NCBI GenBank assembly: GCA_023627715.1
Contig: JAMAHW010000086.1
Coordinates: 124,001 to 188,000 of the forward strand
Length of the DNA stretch: 64,000 bases
Direction of reading: 5' to 3'
Origin: Periconia sp. R9002
Taxonomy: Eukaryota > Ascomycota > Dothideomycetes > Pleosporales > Periconiaceae
Each line of letters opens with the position of its first letter. Within the stretch, counting starts at the first letter, position 1. Position numbers and translations under genes: made by a program. This document shows positions 1-11,154 of this stretch, piece after piece. The notes under the pieces are model-generated. The model saw only the letters and a list, made by a program, of their open reading frames with translations, did not search any database and was not told the origin of the DNA.

Positions 1-614
1 GAGATCAGGAGCATCAGCGCCGGCACCATGGTTTGGCGCCCATTCCTGTTTGATATTGTGCGGGTTCCATTTCGTATCCGGTGGGTCTGATCCCGGCGTG
101 TAGCTCCAAAGTGGGTAAGTAGAGTTGCTGGGCGCAAACGATTCGTCGTTGTACAAGAACGTCGAACCTCCAAACTGGTATACTTGTGAAGAATTTTGCG
201 GGCCGGAGAACATGTATCCTCTGAAACTATTCGGCACGGGTATATCGTTCCTGGTGATGTTTTTAGGTTCGATGCTGATCTCCATCTGTTCCGGATTTTG
301 TCTCCAATTCCACGTATTCTTCAACGATATAGCCAAGAGATAGGTGTCTACGCCCTGTTAGTGAAGGTCAAGATCGCATACTGGCACGCACTCGTTCTAA
401 GATAGCCATTCTTATCATTGCCGAATTTTTGAACTCCGCTATCAATGTATAGGGTATCATTCTTGATTGTAGACTGCGACCACCATCGCGAACAAAAGTT
501 CTCGATTGGATCCGGTCCAAGCGGTCGGTCTGCGCCGGCGAAAGTCAGAAGGCATGAGAGGAAGACAAGGCGCAGAACAGCTGGCGCCATCCGTAGAATC
601 GTTTTTGTCACCAT
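1..614 (-). CDS. Secreted kelch-repeat-type protein, 5' part only (gene runs off the left edge)
   Basis: Begins with ATG at 614. An N-terminal hydrophobic stretch (MAPAVLRLVFLSCLLTFAGA) looks like a signal peptide. It is followed by FCSRWWSQSTIKNDTLYIDS, which resembles the opening of fungal secreted or membrane proteins with a kelch/beta-propeller ectodomain. Exon 2 runs from about 354 to the window edge after an AG acceptor at 355-356. It encodes more of the same family, including NDIPVPNSFRGYMFSGPQNS, FGGSTFLYND and STYPLWSYTPGSDPP. The donor of the intron (about 357-420) is not resolved: none of the GT sites joins the frames cleanly except one far upstream. The C-terminal part, which often carries a membrane span in this family, lies outside the window. 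Function unknown; a surface or wall protein is likely. Confidence 0.7.
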
Positions 615-2306
615 GTCAAAGCATGGAGTAGTGCCCCCCCAACGCTATGAGCCGTTGAAACCGTCAGCCGATGAATAGCAGAGGCGGAAAAGAGCAGAAA
701 GAATGTTAACTCCGGCTGAGAGATCGGGGGTTGATGGTTATTCATAATGATGGAACCATGAGTAACCAGACCGCGCCAGGGATGGGATCCTAAATAAAAA
801 CTCCGTAAGCCCTGTACTGTACCCTTGCGCATGGCTCGTGAGGAGAGCTATCCTGGAACGGAAGATATTACCCCTTGTCGTTGAGGCTCCATATCAGCGT
901 ATTTCGATGTCTTCCTGCTCGTATTCGTGAACCTTAGCGAAGCCCAGTGAAGTGGATGTCGGTCCGCTCCGATCGGAGGCGTTGAAGTGGAGGAGAATAT
1001 TCAGTAAGTAGTCTGCTATCATCTGTGAATTGAATGTTGCTGATGATTTCCCTTCATGGCGTAAATTGTTCGCTCTTGATACCCCAGCATACAAGTTGAC
1101 GACGATGCCAATTTCTCGGAAACGTTCAACTGCGAATGAGCGCCAAGGGGGAAAAAACAATGCACAACTCGCATTGTGTAGAACGCTAGGTATGCGATGG
1201 TGTAACGTCTCCCTATTTTCCAAAAGACCAATTTCCGCGCATTTCACATGCAGCTGGAGCGTTGATGTGCAGCCTGCAAGGTTGAGTGCCGACAAGATAT
1301 CAAAGTACAAACCATAGCCCTGGCTAGCGTGATGACAGAGCACGCCACATATCCGAATATGGGAACTGATGGGGTGTCGAAACTCCCTACAGCTCGCCAT
1401 TCTACGGCTTACTATCGGACACGGTGCATCAGTCATCAGCTTTTGCTTCAGCCTCGTCCAAATGGGCGGCGACTTATACTAAAGGAGTTATCGCAACTTC
1501 CGATGGGGGCGGGCGCTGAGGGGCCAGGATTTCTACTTAGAGACTCCCTTCTGCCCACTTCTCCTTCATTGTCGATCTGTGGACCTTTGAGAGCCTATAA
1601 ATACCTACTTAAAGAAGGCCCGGACGACGGAGTTGGGGTTGCCAAGCAGAGTGATTGGGCTCAGGGGATTCGATAAGTACGGCCAGGTAAGATAAACGAC
1701 AACGTAAGAAGACAGTATATTGACAGCACACCGTCATCTGATGATTACATCAATATATGATGCATACATCAATAGATAGAGAGGTAGGGGATGAATCAAA
1801 GGCGGCTGAAAGATAGACCTTTGTCGCTGGAAGTTGGAGCTGAAGTCAGACTAGCCGAATTCGGACATAGCTTGCGTAGCACGTGCCTGCGGGTAAGAAC
1901 TGCCTGCAGACGGCTGGCACTTACTTGGATTATGTACAATCAGTCCTCTCCTCCCGAATCGCAACCACACACGACTTTACGCAGAAACGACGTTCCGTTC
2001 CCCCTTACTCACCCTAATCCTCTGCTTGCTATATAATTTCTGTCATCGTCACGCTTGTTTCAAAAGTCAAAATATATCATCTCCGCTGGTCTCGACCGAC
2101 GTCTACCCCGCGATACCCTCATTTCGACCCCGCCAGCAAACGGTCGCTGCTCACTCTTGCCCCCAGCCTTCCCTCATCCCACCGCTCACCAGCCTACGCA
2201 AACGGCCGGTAGAAACATCCCAACTCCCTCTGCAACCAAAAGCAGGTGCTTCGTGGGAGAAGAAGGAAAATCAAACAAGCCTCCGGGCGCCCCTACCCTG
2301 CACGAC
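615..2306. other. Intergenic, no supported gene
   Basis: No convincing gene. A 180-codon ATG ORF on the minus strand (894-1436) has no recognisable motif and overlaps other-strand ORFs, so it is not called. The last 300 bases are pyrimidine-rich and probably form the promoter and 5' UTR of the E2 gene downstream. Confidence 0.5.
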
Positions 2307-2816
2307 ATGGCCTCATCTTCAGCTGCCGCCGGCCTTCTTGCCCGTCAACTCAAGCAAATGCAAAACGATAAGGATATACCAGGCATATCTTGCGGTCTTG
2401 TCGACAACAACGTCTTCGAGTGGGAAGTCATGCTCATGATCAACGACGACACAAAATTCTACGGTGGCGGTTTCTTCCGTGCGCGCTTGACCTTCCCATC
2501 CGAGTATCCGCTCATGCCGCCCAAGATGCGCTTCGAAACGCCCATTTTCCACCCCAACATCTACCCGAGCGGCGAAGTTTGCATATCCATTCTACATCCG
2601 CCAGAGGAGGACAAGTACGGCTACGAGTCCGCGGCCGAGCGCTGGTCACCCGTACAGACCCCCGAGACCATTTTGTTATCAGTCATTTCTATGCTGAGCA
2701 GCCCGAACGATGAATCCCCCGCCAACGTCGAGGCCGCGGCTCTGTGGCGAGACAACACACCCGAGTTCAAGAAGCGCGTGCGGAAGTGTGTGCGGGACAG
2801 TCTGGAGTTTGAGTAG
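2307..2816 (+). CDS. Ubiquitin-conjugating enzyme E2, UBE2G1/Ubc7 class
   Basis: A 169-residue intronless E2. The UBC fold is complete: HPN at about residues 82-84, catalytic Cys92 in GEVCISILH, and the acidic-loop insertion after the active site (PPEEDKYGYESAAERWSP) that marks the UBE2G/Ubc7 group. The C-terminal part (ESPANVEAAALWR...FKKRVRKCVRDS) is closer to the UBE2G1 type than to the UBE2G2/yeast Ubc7 type. It should accept ubiquitin from E1 as a thioester and pass it on with an E3, typically building K48 chains. A longer in-frame ORF opens at 2055. The ATG at 2307 is chosen because the conserved N-terminus (LLARQLKQMQ) begins there and the upstream residues are low-complexity. There is no C-terminal membrane anchor, so it is cytosolic or nuclear. 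Confidence 0.93.
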   Translation: MASSSAAAGLLARQLKQMQNDKDIPGISCGLVDNNVFEWEVMLMINDDTKFYGGGFFRARLTFPSEYPLMPPKMRFETPIFHPNIYPSGEVCISILHPPEEDKYGYESAAERWSPVQTPETILLSVISMLSSPNDESPANVEAAALWRDNTPEFKKRVRKCVRDSLEFE

Positions 2817-4383
2817 ACTTGAATGATGGTGAATGAATAAATGTATGGCTGGATGCCTCCACAAAGGGGTATGAAAACTAGTATGAGTTTTGCATATTAG
2901 CGATCCCGGGTCGCCACGGTTGTTGTTACTAACATATTGACATGGAATCCACAATATTCTTCATACAACCAGACCCCAAAGAGTGAAAGATGATTGTGCC
3001 AATCGCAAACAACGAAAAAAAAATTCAAAATAAGATGTTTACTACGTAATTGTTGCCAACACCTGACTTGCCTTTGTATGAATGCTCTTAGTAAAGCGTT
3101 TACAATGCTAGGGCTAATGTAGCCCTCCCAATAGAGAGTAGTCTACTACATCATGGGGTTCGGCGCACCCTAAGAATAACTAATTTTTAGAAATCAAAAT
3201 CAACATTGTGCGTTCACGGTCTGTAGAAGGCCCAACTAAAGCCCGTAATGTATTATATAATCATAAAAGCCAGGTTAGCCAAAAATGAGAGTGATACCTG
3301 GCTCACTTCCTATTGCCTCGCCATTCATAACACCTTCCACAAAAGTCTCGCCAACTATCTTCCATTCTACATACGAGGAGTGCTTGTTGCACGTACTTTC
3401 CCGGATCGCAAAAGGTGTCTGGGAGCCGAAGGGAATAAATATACTATCACCGACCTGCGTAAACGGGGGCAGGAATTGATATGCTGTGTACCTATACTTT
3501 GTTTGGAGGTCATGGTAAGGGCAATCTGGATGGATGTAAAAGTGATTGATTGAGTGATGGAGCAGTACTATGGAAGATGTGATATATGTACAGAGATACA
3601 CGTGATTGATATCACGTGTGTGTGTATTCACGCAAACATACTTCTATTGCGCCACAGTAAGCAAATTGCTGTCCTATCTCCGAACCCTAAGGTATACTAA
3701 ATAGTGCAGATGTAAACGGCGTGGTTCATCTCAGCGATTTTATTCTCAGGCAAACGCAAGTTGTCCTGAACCGACGAGATCCATAGAGTGTTAGGTTGCT
3801 ATCTGCCGTGCGGGTTCTCCAATATTTTCCGAAGGCATCTGTGTTAGGTCATATTTCTAAACACAACATAGGATCAGCCTAACAAGGCTGTACAGGCAAG
3901 CGGCCGAGTGTTGCCTAATCAGACTAAGGCAGCTGGAGGGACACCAGCTGTGAATCACGGCAAACGCCCAATCACTGGTGGGAATCTATGGGGGAGATAG
4001 ACGAATACAATCTAGTAGATGGCAGAGGGAACAAGCGAAAAGTGGAAGACTAGAAGATTGAAATGCACTTGCCCTATTTCTTCGATGAATGTATGCCTCA
4101 CAGATTTAATGGCTAATCGCGTGGAAAATTCAACAAGTGTTGAGCGATTGATATCGAGCAAGCTGAACGCGTAGTGTTACACAACAGCCTTCAACGACAG
4201 TGCTTACCTCACTAGGCAGGCAGGCATACGAGGCTGAGGAAACTCCGCTGTCTACACGCACTCGCCCACAGGGGAGCAGAGTGCCTCGGCGGCATATCCT
4301 TCTCTTCTTACTCCTACATCCTCTCCGCGATACCCTCTTCCTATCCCATACTCTACCCATGCTGCAGTTGTGCGCGCGGCGGC
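2817..4383. other. Intergenic, no supported gene
   Basis: AT-richer than its neighbours and with no ORF carrying recognisable motifs on either strand. It holds the 3' end of the E2 gene and the upstream region of the PNP-NACHT-ankyrin gene. Confidence 0.5.
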
Positions 4384-7300
4384 ATGGCCTCGAACAACGG
4401 ACAGCCTCCACTCCGTTGCGCCGACTACCACGTCGCGTGGATCTGCGCTGTGGCCGACCTCGAGCTGCTGCCTGCGCGACTGATGCTTGACGAAGAATAC
4501 CCCATCCCGCCGTATAACACGTACTACGACGAGAATACGTACATCTGCGGCAGGATTAACGGCCATGCTGTCGTCATTGCAACCTGTCCGCAGGGTGAGA
4601 CAGGTAATGTTAATGCGGGGCGGCTAACAGGACCGCTATTTAAGACGTTCTCTAACATTAGGGTTGCGGCGCTCGTTGGAATCGGAGGTGGTATCCCTCG
4701 TGCTATTACCCCAGAAGATGCCCTTGACGACGTTCACCTAGGAGACGTGGTGGTGGGATGGCCCGGTGACAGGAAGCCGGCCTGCGTCTATCACGACCGC
4801 GGGAGGGCTAAGACGGGCGGCGAGTTTGAGATGGTGGGAACGATGCAGAACCCGGACTGGCGGCTTACCAGCGCGCTCGGTGTGTTGAACTCCAGGTACA
4901 GAGTTGTTTGTTATCGAGACACCACGTAGCGTGGTATATTGAGACATTCATTACTCATTGTATCACCCCTAGTTGGATTTAGCTGACTTTGTACCCGCGA
5001 TATAGGTGTTCTGGAGTCGGACCACGAACTAGGCCGGACCACGTTTAACGAGCAACTTGCGAGATTGCGGCAACACAAGGCAGAGAAGTTTGCGCACCCG
5101 GGCCTTGAGCACGACCGGCTTTTCAAGGCCACATACTCCCACGTCGGCGACTCCAAGTCGAGGTGCGCGGCGTGCGATAAGAGCGAAGTCGTGCAGCGAC
5201 CTGAGCGCAGTGAAGATAGCAAAGCCGAACTGGTTTTCCACCGAGGGCGCATCGCCACGGGCAACGCAGTTATTCAGGATGCTGAGTTGCGGGATGCGAT
5301 TAGCGCACGATGCGGCGGGGCGCTCTGCATCGAGATGGAGGCCGCGGGCGTCGATGTGAATAGACGCTGCCTAGTCATCCGCGGCATCTCCGACTATGCG
5401 GACTCGCACAAGAGCGACGTGTGGCGATCGCACGCGGCAGGAAAGGCAGCTGCCTTCACCCGGGAGTTACTGCTTAGAATGCAGCCAAGCACGGTAAATC
5501 AGATACAGGGAGCGGTTGAAGGTCAGTGAATCGTGGCTGGACAACAGGCACGAGTCGGTATACTGTGAATGACGCTCTTCTTCACAGTTAACCTATTATT
5601 TATACAATGTAATGACCCTGGTTAGGGACATCTCCGCTCGGACCCTTTACCGAGCCGCAGTCCTTCGTAGATCGAGAGTCACAGCTTGCCCAGACTGATG
5701 TGTACATTCCACGTGAGGATTTCGACTCCACATGCTCTCCCTCTAAGCGCCAAAAGATTGGTACTGTGGACCAGCAAAGCTATACAGTAAGCAGGCCTCA
5801 GATTCCGCACTCAAATAAAGAACGCCGACGATTACTGTTGGAAGAAGAGAGTTGTCTTAAATCGCTTGCATTTCTAGAACAAGAAAATCGATACAATGAC
5901 ATCCACGTTGCAAAGAACACCTGCGAGTGGCTATTTCAAAGTCAACAGTATCGAACTTGGATGGGCAGATTCCAGGGACTTTTTTGGATCAAGGGAAATC
6001 CTGGGGCTGGCAAGTCAGTTTTGATGAAACATGTTTTCAGAAAGATGTCAGAACAAAGCTCCAATCAGCTAGTCATCGCCTTCTTTTTCCACGGTCAAGG
6101 AGCAGAGTTACAAAAAACGCCAGTAGGCCTTTTCCGTGCTCTACTGAACTTCTTACTTGAACATTTTCCGGAGTACCTAACACAGCTAACTGCAAAATTT
6201 GAAGAAAGAGAAAAACGTTATGGATCATACCAAGAAGGTAGATGGCAATGGAAAGAGAAGGAACTGCAAGAGATATTGTTCAATGTTCTTACAGAAGGGA
6301 CACGAGAACAGCCTGTCATCATTTTTGTCGACGCCCTTGACGAGTGCGGTGAAGTCCCAGCAAGGAGCTTGTTGGCGTATTTTAGAGACGTAACAGAACA
6401 GGCAAGACAGAAAGGTGGTCTAGTCAGGATATGCCTTTCTTCCAGGCATTATCCGATTCTTAGCCTTCACTCGGTGTCAACGGTTACTGTCGAGGAGTGG
6501 AACGAGGACGACATCCGATGGTATACGCAGAATCAATTAAAGGATATACAGCCGAAGCTTAAACAAAAGCGAATCGAAGAAGAGATCTTGGCGAAAGCTG
6601 CGGGCGGGTTTCAATGGGTCTCTTTGGTTACTACAAACATTGTTAATAAGACCTTAACAGGCACAAAGGCAGAGACACTACTTCAAGAGCTCACGTGCTG
6701 TCCACAAACTCTAGGCGAACTGTACGCAGCGATCTTGTCCGGCGTCCTAGAAGCTCAGAAAAGTCAGATGGTAAAGGCTTTCTACTGGATCCTATTTGCG
6801 AAGAGACCCTTATCTGCACAAGAACTTCGGGATGCGCTTGCTACCGACAAGGACATGGCCTACACATCTGTTCGCGAGCTTAAAGCCTATGAAGGATGGT
6901 CTGACACACTAGCCGATTTCGAAAATTATGTCAAGCATATTTCCAAGGGCTTGATTTATTTTCAGAGCCGCGAGGTCTGGGAGCAGTACGTACCTGATGA
7001 AGAAGGCTCGGATCGCGAGGCCCAGCTTATCCACCAATCTGTGGCCGATTTTCTGCTGGATGGATTCCTTACCAAAGTTCATCACGATCGAAACATGTTT
7101 TTCTCTCACGCAACCGTTGGCCATTTTCAAATATCAAGATCCTGTCTTAGGTATATGCTATTAAAGGAGGTACTAGAAGAGACCCAACTATCGAGAGGAG
7201 CCTTTTCGTCGAAGTTTCCGCTGGCACCTTACGCCGTGCGATTTCTGTTCGAACACATTCACGAGGTAGAGCGTGGAGGCATTGTCCAGTCCGATTTGCT

Positions 7301-9275
7301 CTCAGTCCTACGGTGGACGCCAAAGTCTGAGCTGCTACAAAAACTTGCGAGGGCATGGAGGATTCTAGATCCTGGTAATGCTCACACGCCTGCAGGGTGG
7401 CCATTTGTGGAAGCGACGCCAATGCATGTCTTAGCGGCATTTGGTTCTAAAAGTGCCATCATTTCTATCATGGATACAACCACCGAGGTGGATGGAAGAG
7501 ACTTTAACGGAAACACTCCACTAATGCTTGCGATCAGAGAGGGACATCAGGATATAGCCTCTACACTGCTAGACTGCTCGCTTAATGATCGCGAAAAAAG
7601 CGGGCAGGTTGATAGCCAATACGGAACGATAGTACGCACAGCGAGTCCACTGTTAGATGTGAACGCAAAAAACAAGGATGACGATACAGTACTTGATATT
7701 GCAGTAGACCAAAGAGCTACAGCAATCATTCTCAAACTTATTGAAGCGGGTGCCGATCTCAAATACATGGAGCGGGAAACTGGTCTTGTTCGCCACACCA
7801 TCAGTAGTGGGAACAGGGCGCTTCTTGCCAAATTGATCGAGAGAAATGTCAATCTGGACGGAGCTGTGTATTTCGCATCGAAAAACTACCCGCTTCAGCA
7901 GGACCATAATCTCGATGTTCTTCGAATTTTACTCGAAGCGGGGGCGAATATGAAGAGGCTACCAGAATTGGACAGAGAGCCGGATTATGAAGATGACGAT
8001 GATGAAGATGACGATGATGAAGATGACGATGATGAAGATGACGATGAAGATGAGGACGACGATGCACTCATATTGGCATCCAGGCGAGGCATGACAGAAT
8101 TAGTCAACTTGCTCCTTTCCCACGGCGCTTCAGCAACTGCTGAAAACGAAATGGGGCAGACTGCATTGCTAGTTGCAACGCAGGATGGACACAAAGAAAC
8201 TGTTCGAGTTTTGCTAGAAAATGCCCCTTTCGTCATCGAAATGAAGGATAGTTTTACCAATTCGGCTCTAGATATAGCGTTTGAAACCGACCTAGATCTA
8301 GCTATACTCTTGATCGAGAAAGGGGAGTTTTCAAATCCAAGTTCCGTTCTACAAAAGTACTTCGTGGCGATGGTAGAGCGGGGAGAGATGGACTTCGTGG
8401 AGGCTATTCTACGAAAGAATACTGTCAATCCAGATCAAGAGCTTAAAGACAGCGGGAACACTCCTCTTTTGTGGGCTGCATCAAAGGGCCACGAGGGGAT
8501 AGTCAAGCTGCTGCTTGAAAACGATAACGTTAATGTCAATGCAAAGAATAGCAAAGGCAACACACCTTTATCACTCGCCGTAGAGAATGGCTACGAGGGG
8601 ATAGTCAAGCTGCTGCTTGAAAACGATAACGTTAATGTCAATGCAAAGAATAGCAAAGGCAACACACCTTTATCACTCGCCGTAGAGAATGGCTACGAGG
8701 CGATAGTCAAGCTGCTGCTCGGGACAGGTAGAGTTAATCTTAACTCTAAGAGCTACTACGGACAGACGCCGCTATGGTATGCGGCATATGAAGGACATGA
8801 GACAGTAGTCAAACTGCTCCTTAGTACAGGCAGAGTTGATCTCAACTCTATAGATAAGGACGGACGGACAGCGCTATGGTGGGCGGCATATCAAGGACAT
8901 GATACAGTAGTCAAACTGCTCCTTAATACAGGTAGAGTTGATCTCAACTCTATAGATGTGGACGGACGGACAGCGCTATGTGGGGCGACATATCAAGGAC
9001 GTGAAACAGTAGTTAAACTGCTTCTTGACACATGCAGAGTCGATGTTAACTCCAAAGACCACCGTGGATGGACGCCGCTGACTTGCGCAGTAGATCAAGG
9101 ACATAAAGCGGTAGTTAAACTACTCCTCGACACGGGCAGAGTCGATGTCGATTCCAAGGACCACTTTGGATGGACGCCGCTGTCTTGGGCAGAACATCAA
9201 GGACATAAAGCGGTAGTTAAACTGCTCCTCGACGCGGGCAGAGTCGATGTCGACCCCAAGGACCATCAACGATAG
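4384..9275 (+). CDS. PNP_UDP-NACHT-ankyrin STAND protein (fungal NLR-like)
   Basis: Exons 4384-4879, 5006-5521 and 5626-9275 join in frame to about 1553 residues. The N-terminal purine/uridine-phosphorylase-like domain shows GIGGGIP (about 99-105), IEMEAAG (about 274-280) and GISDYADSHK (about 292-301). A NACHT NTPase follows: Walker A GNPGAGKS (about 461-468) and Walker B IIFVDALDEC (about 568-577). A winged-helix/linker region leads to ankyrin repeats from about residue 940 to the end. An Asp/Glu-only stretch (about 1123-1150) interrupts the ankyrin array. Fungal proteins of this layout are thought to sense non-self or pathogen signals through the repeats and act through the N-terminal domain; whether this one has nucleoside activity is unknown. 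Intron 1 is an introner-like element. The last ankyrin units are nearly identical, and the array stops abruptly at TAG 9273-9275 with degraded repeat sequence after it, so the gene may once have been longer. Confidence 0.87.
4880..5005 (+). mobile_element. Introner-like element (ILE), intron 1 of the PNP-NACHT-ankyrin gene
   Basis: A 126-nt GT-AG intron. It starts GTGTGTTGAACTCCAG and ends TTTGTACCCGCGATATAG. It aligns without gaps to the 126-nt intron at 11436-11561 of the neighbouring STAND gene: I count 95 of 126 identical bases, with near-perfect match at both ends. The donor at 4880 was chosen because only this join keeps the PNP domain in frame (SALG-VLESDHEL), and the repeat boundary confirms it. 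Unrelated genes sharing a near-identical intron is the hallmark of ILEs. Confidence 0.85.
7985..8062 (+). repeat. GAT/GAC/GAA microsatellite encoding an Asp/Glu run
   Basis: A tandem array of units like GATGACGATGATGAA inside exon 3 of the PNP-NACHT-ankyrin gene gives an uninterrupted acidic run (DDDDEDDDDE type). It splits the ankyrin region in two and is likely to vary in length between strains. Confidence 0.85.
8491..8696 (+). repeat. Two tandem copies of a 102-bp ankyrin unit, apparently identical
   Basis: The bases from about 8491 recur with an offset of 102 (34 codons) from about 8593. I find no difference over a full unit. Both encode an ankyrin repeat beginning EGIVKLLLENDNVNVNAKNS. 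The following units (8697-9270) are also about 99-102 bp and strongly similar. Such recent copies indicate unequal exchange within the ligand-sensing array. Confidence 0.88.
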
Positions 9276-9396
9276 ATGCCGTTATCATGAGCGGCAGGGA
9301 ACAGTCACGAGCCAATGGCAGAGATACTTCGTGCTAGCTATAGTGTTAATCCACATTTCATGGATAATAATGCGCGATAGAAGTACGGGTACATTG

Positions 9397-9464
9397 AAAG
9401 TGTTTTCTTCTTCGCAATTGATTGGTGTAAACAGTCACGGTATGAACACTGATTTTGGATCTCA
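9397..9464. repeat. Dispersed repeat, copy A
   Basis: About 68 bp centred on TTCTTCGCAATTGATTGGTG. It closely matches 63475-63542 at the other end of the window, with about nine differences by eye and one single-base gap. It lies just after the end of the ankyrin gene, in sequence without other features. Identity unknown; probably a fragment of a multicopy element. Confidence 0.7.
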
Positions 9465-9783
9465 AGGTAATGTTCTTGGTCGGGGACGTGCTCACAGGTA
9501 ACTATTAATCACGTAGAAGTACCGGTACATAGTATAGTTATTTGGATATAGACCTTGCACATTCGTCGCATTCGAAAACAATGTATATACATCACGCCAT
9601 CATCTGACAAGTACGAAAATCAGTAGCCAAGAATATGGAAAAAGGAAAAAACTTAACATTCGCTAAATAGAAAAAAAAGTAACAAAATATACTAAAACGC
9701 TGGCAAAAACTCGAAAAATGATCTAATAGCTCGTAGCAAGCTACAAGAAAGCACACCGGAGATACTAGAACCTGCTAGTATAC

Positions 9784-10311
9784 TTAAGGGTGCGACTTCT
9801 TGCACTTGTCGCCGAAGCGGCATTTTCCTTTGAGGAAAAACTCGCAAACCTCCTTCTTCTTCTGCACCCCATCACCCTGTGGGTGCAAGTTGCGGCACTC
9901 GTCGCCGTACTGGCACTTCCCCTTGAGGAAGAACCCGCACACCTTCTTCTCCCTCTTCTCCTGCACTGCAGGGTGGAAATTGCGGCATTCATCCCCGTAC
10001 GAGCAGTTGCCCTTGAGGAAAAATCGGCAGATTTCTGGAGCGTCCTCGTCTGAGGTGGACGAGGTGGTGGCGGTGTCGGAGGCAGCGCGCTGAAGGTTCA
10101 GCGGCACTGTGTAGTTTGCCTCGTAGTTGATCGATGTGTCGATCGTCACGGATCCAGCCGCGAGATATGTTAGGTAGACTTTGCGGTCTGCGTGCCGCTT
10201 GCTCTGGGATGCGGCAGAGAGTTCCTTCTCCATGGCCGTGACGGAGAAGATGTCGGCCCAGGCCTTGGGCTTTACAGGGGTGGTTTGGGTGAGCATGGTC
10301 TTGGATTTCAT
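9784..10311 (-). CDS. Small protein with three tandem CCCH zinc fingers
   Basis: 175 residues, no intron. The C-terminal half carries three near-copies of a C-x7-C-x5-C-x3-H finger: CRFFLKGNCSYGDECRNFH, CGFFLKGKCQYGDECRNLH and CEFFLKGKCRFGDKCKKSH, separated by about 10 lysine-rich residues. The N-terminal half has no recognised domain. Fingers of this type bind RNA, so a role in mRNA metabolism is plausible but unproven. The ATG at 10311 is used because the longer reading frame has only non-ATG starts; a second ATG lies at 10296. A TATATA at 10461-10466 sits about 150 bases upstream on the coding strand. The similarity of the fingers at both DNA and protein level suggests internal duplication. 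Confidence 0.75.
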   Translation of the reverse strand: MKSKTMLTQTTPVKPKAWADIFSVTAMEKELSAASQSKRHADRKVYLTYLAAGSVTIDTSINYEANYTVPLNLQRAASDTATTSSTSDEDAPEICRFFLKGNCSYGDECRNFHPAVQEKREKKVCGFFLKGKCQYGDECRNLHPQGDGVQKKKEVCEFFLKGKCRFGDKCKKSHP

Positions 10312-11154
10312 GTTTTTGTTTTGTTGTTTTTTTAGTAAACTTGGCCTGCAACTTAGATTGGTAGTGAGGAGTGTGGAAAGTTGTTTGAGGGGTTTGGTGT
10401 TTGTGTTGTTTGTGTTTTTGTGGGTGTTCTGATTCACTTAGGGAGGTTGGGATGGGTGGATATATAGGGAGAGGGACGAGGCATTGTGAGGGTTGAACAG
10501 CGTTGAGACGTTGTAAGGATAGGACAAAGACGTGATTATTATAAGGACTAGACAATGTCGAGACGTTGTTTAAGGATAAACATCGCACTGTGTGAGCTAG
10601 TACTTTACAATGGACACTTTACAATGGACATGATATGATCAATGTGTGTGACACCACAGATGTACTATGGAGGATGGTGGAGGTGGTGGGAGATTTGGTC
10701 GGTCTGGTGAGTTCGATGGGGCTGGTAGGTCTTGTTTTGCTGATTTTTCTGCTGCATCTTCCTCAAAGGCGATGATTTGGAATCTCTCGTTGATAAAAGT
10801 AAACGCTCTCGATCCGGGCAATCGGAACTTTGAATGTTATTGAGCTGCCGTAAAATTGGGTCCACTCTTCTTCTAAATCCCATCATCTTATGCTTTTATA
10901 TACTGAAAGTAGTATCTGTACAAGGTCAACAAGTTTCACACACAGCGAGTCCATAAAATCTTAAAGTTTCCTTAGCCAGATGCGGGGTATATAGGTTGTA
11001 GGTGGTGGAGGGCAATCAACAATGCCTCAACAGGTGAAATCAGGTGGGCGAGGGTATATATATGCCCTGCCTGGTGGAGCAAACATAGAGAGGTCATGTG
11101 ACTGGGGTATCAAACCAACCGGGTATCTTGGGAAGCAACACCAAATTCAACCTC
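10312..11154. other. Intergenic between CCCH and DUF7708-NACHT genes
   Basis: Contains the CCCH promoter and the 3' flank of the minus-strand STAND gene. Short direct repeats are visible around 10495-10625, where variants of GTTGAGACGTTG and TTTACAATGGACA each occur twice. No gene is supported. Confidence 0.45.
10461..10466 (-). promoter_or_regulatory. TATA-like element upstream of the CCCH gene
   Basis: TATATA on the minus strand, about 150 bases before the ATG at 10311. Inferred only from position and sequence. Confidence 0.4.

Noticed and set aside
894..1436. 180-codon ATG ORF on the minus strand
   Set aside because: No motif, no hydrophobic or compositional pattern of a protein, overlaps other-strand ORFs of similar length; coding status cannot be supported.
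4896..5005. Alternative donor GTACAG at 4896 for intron 1 of the PNP-NACHT-ankyrin gene
   Set aside because: Breaks the reading frame of exon 2; the donor at 4880 keeps frame and coincides with the repeat boundary.
7849..8428. Minus-strand ORFs rich in Ser or His opposite the ankyrin gene
   Set aside because: They are the antisense reading of the GAT/GAC microsatellite.
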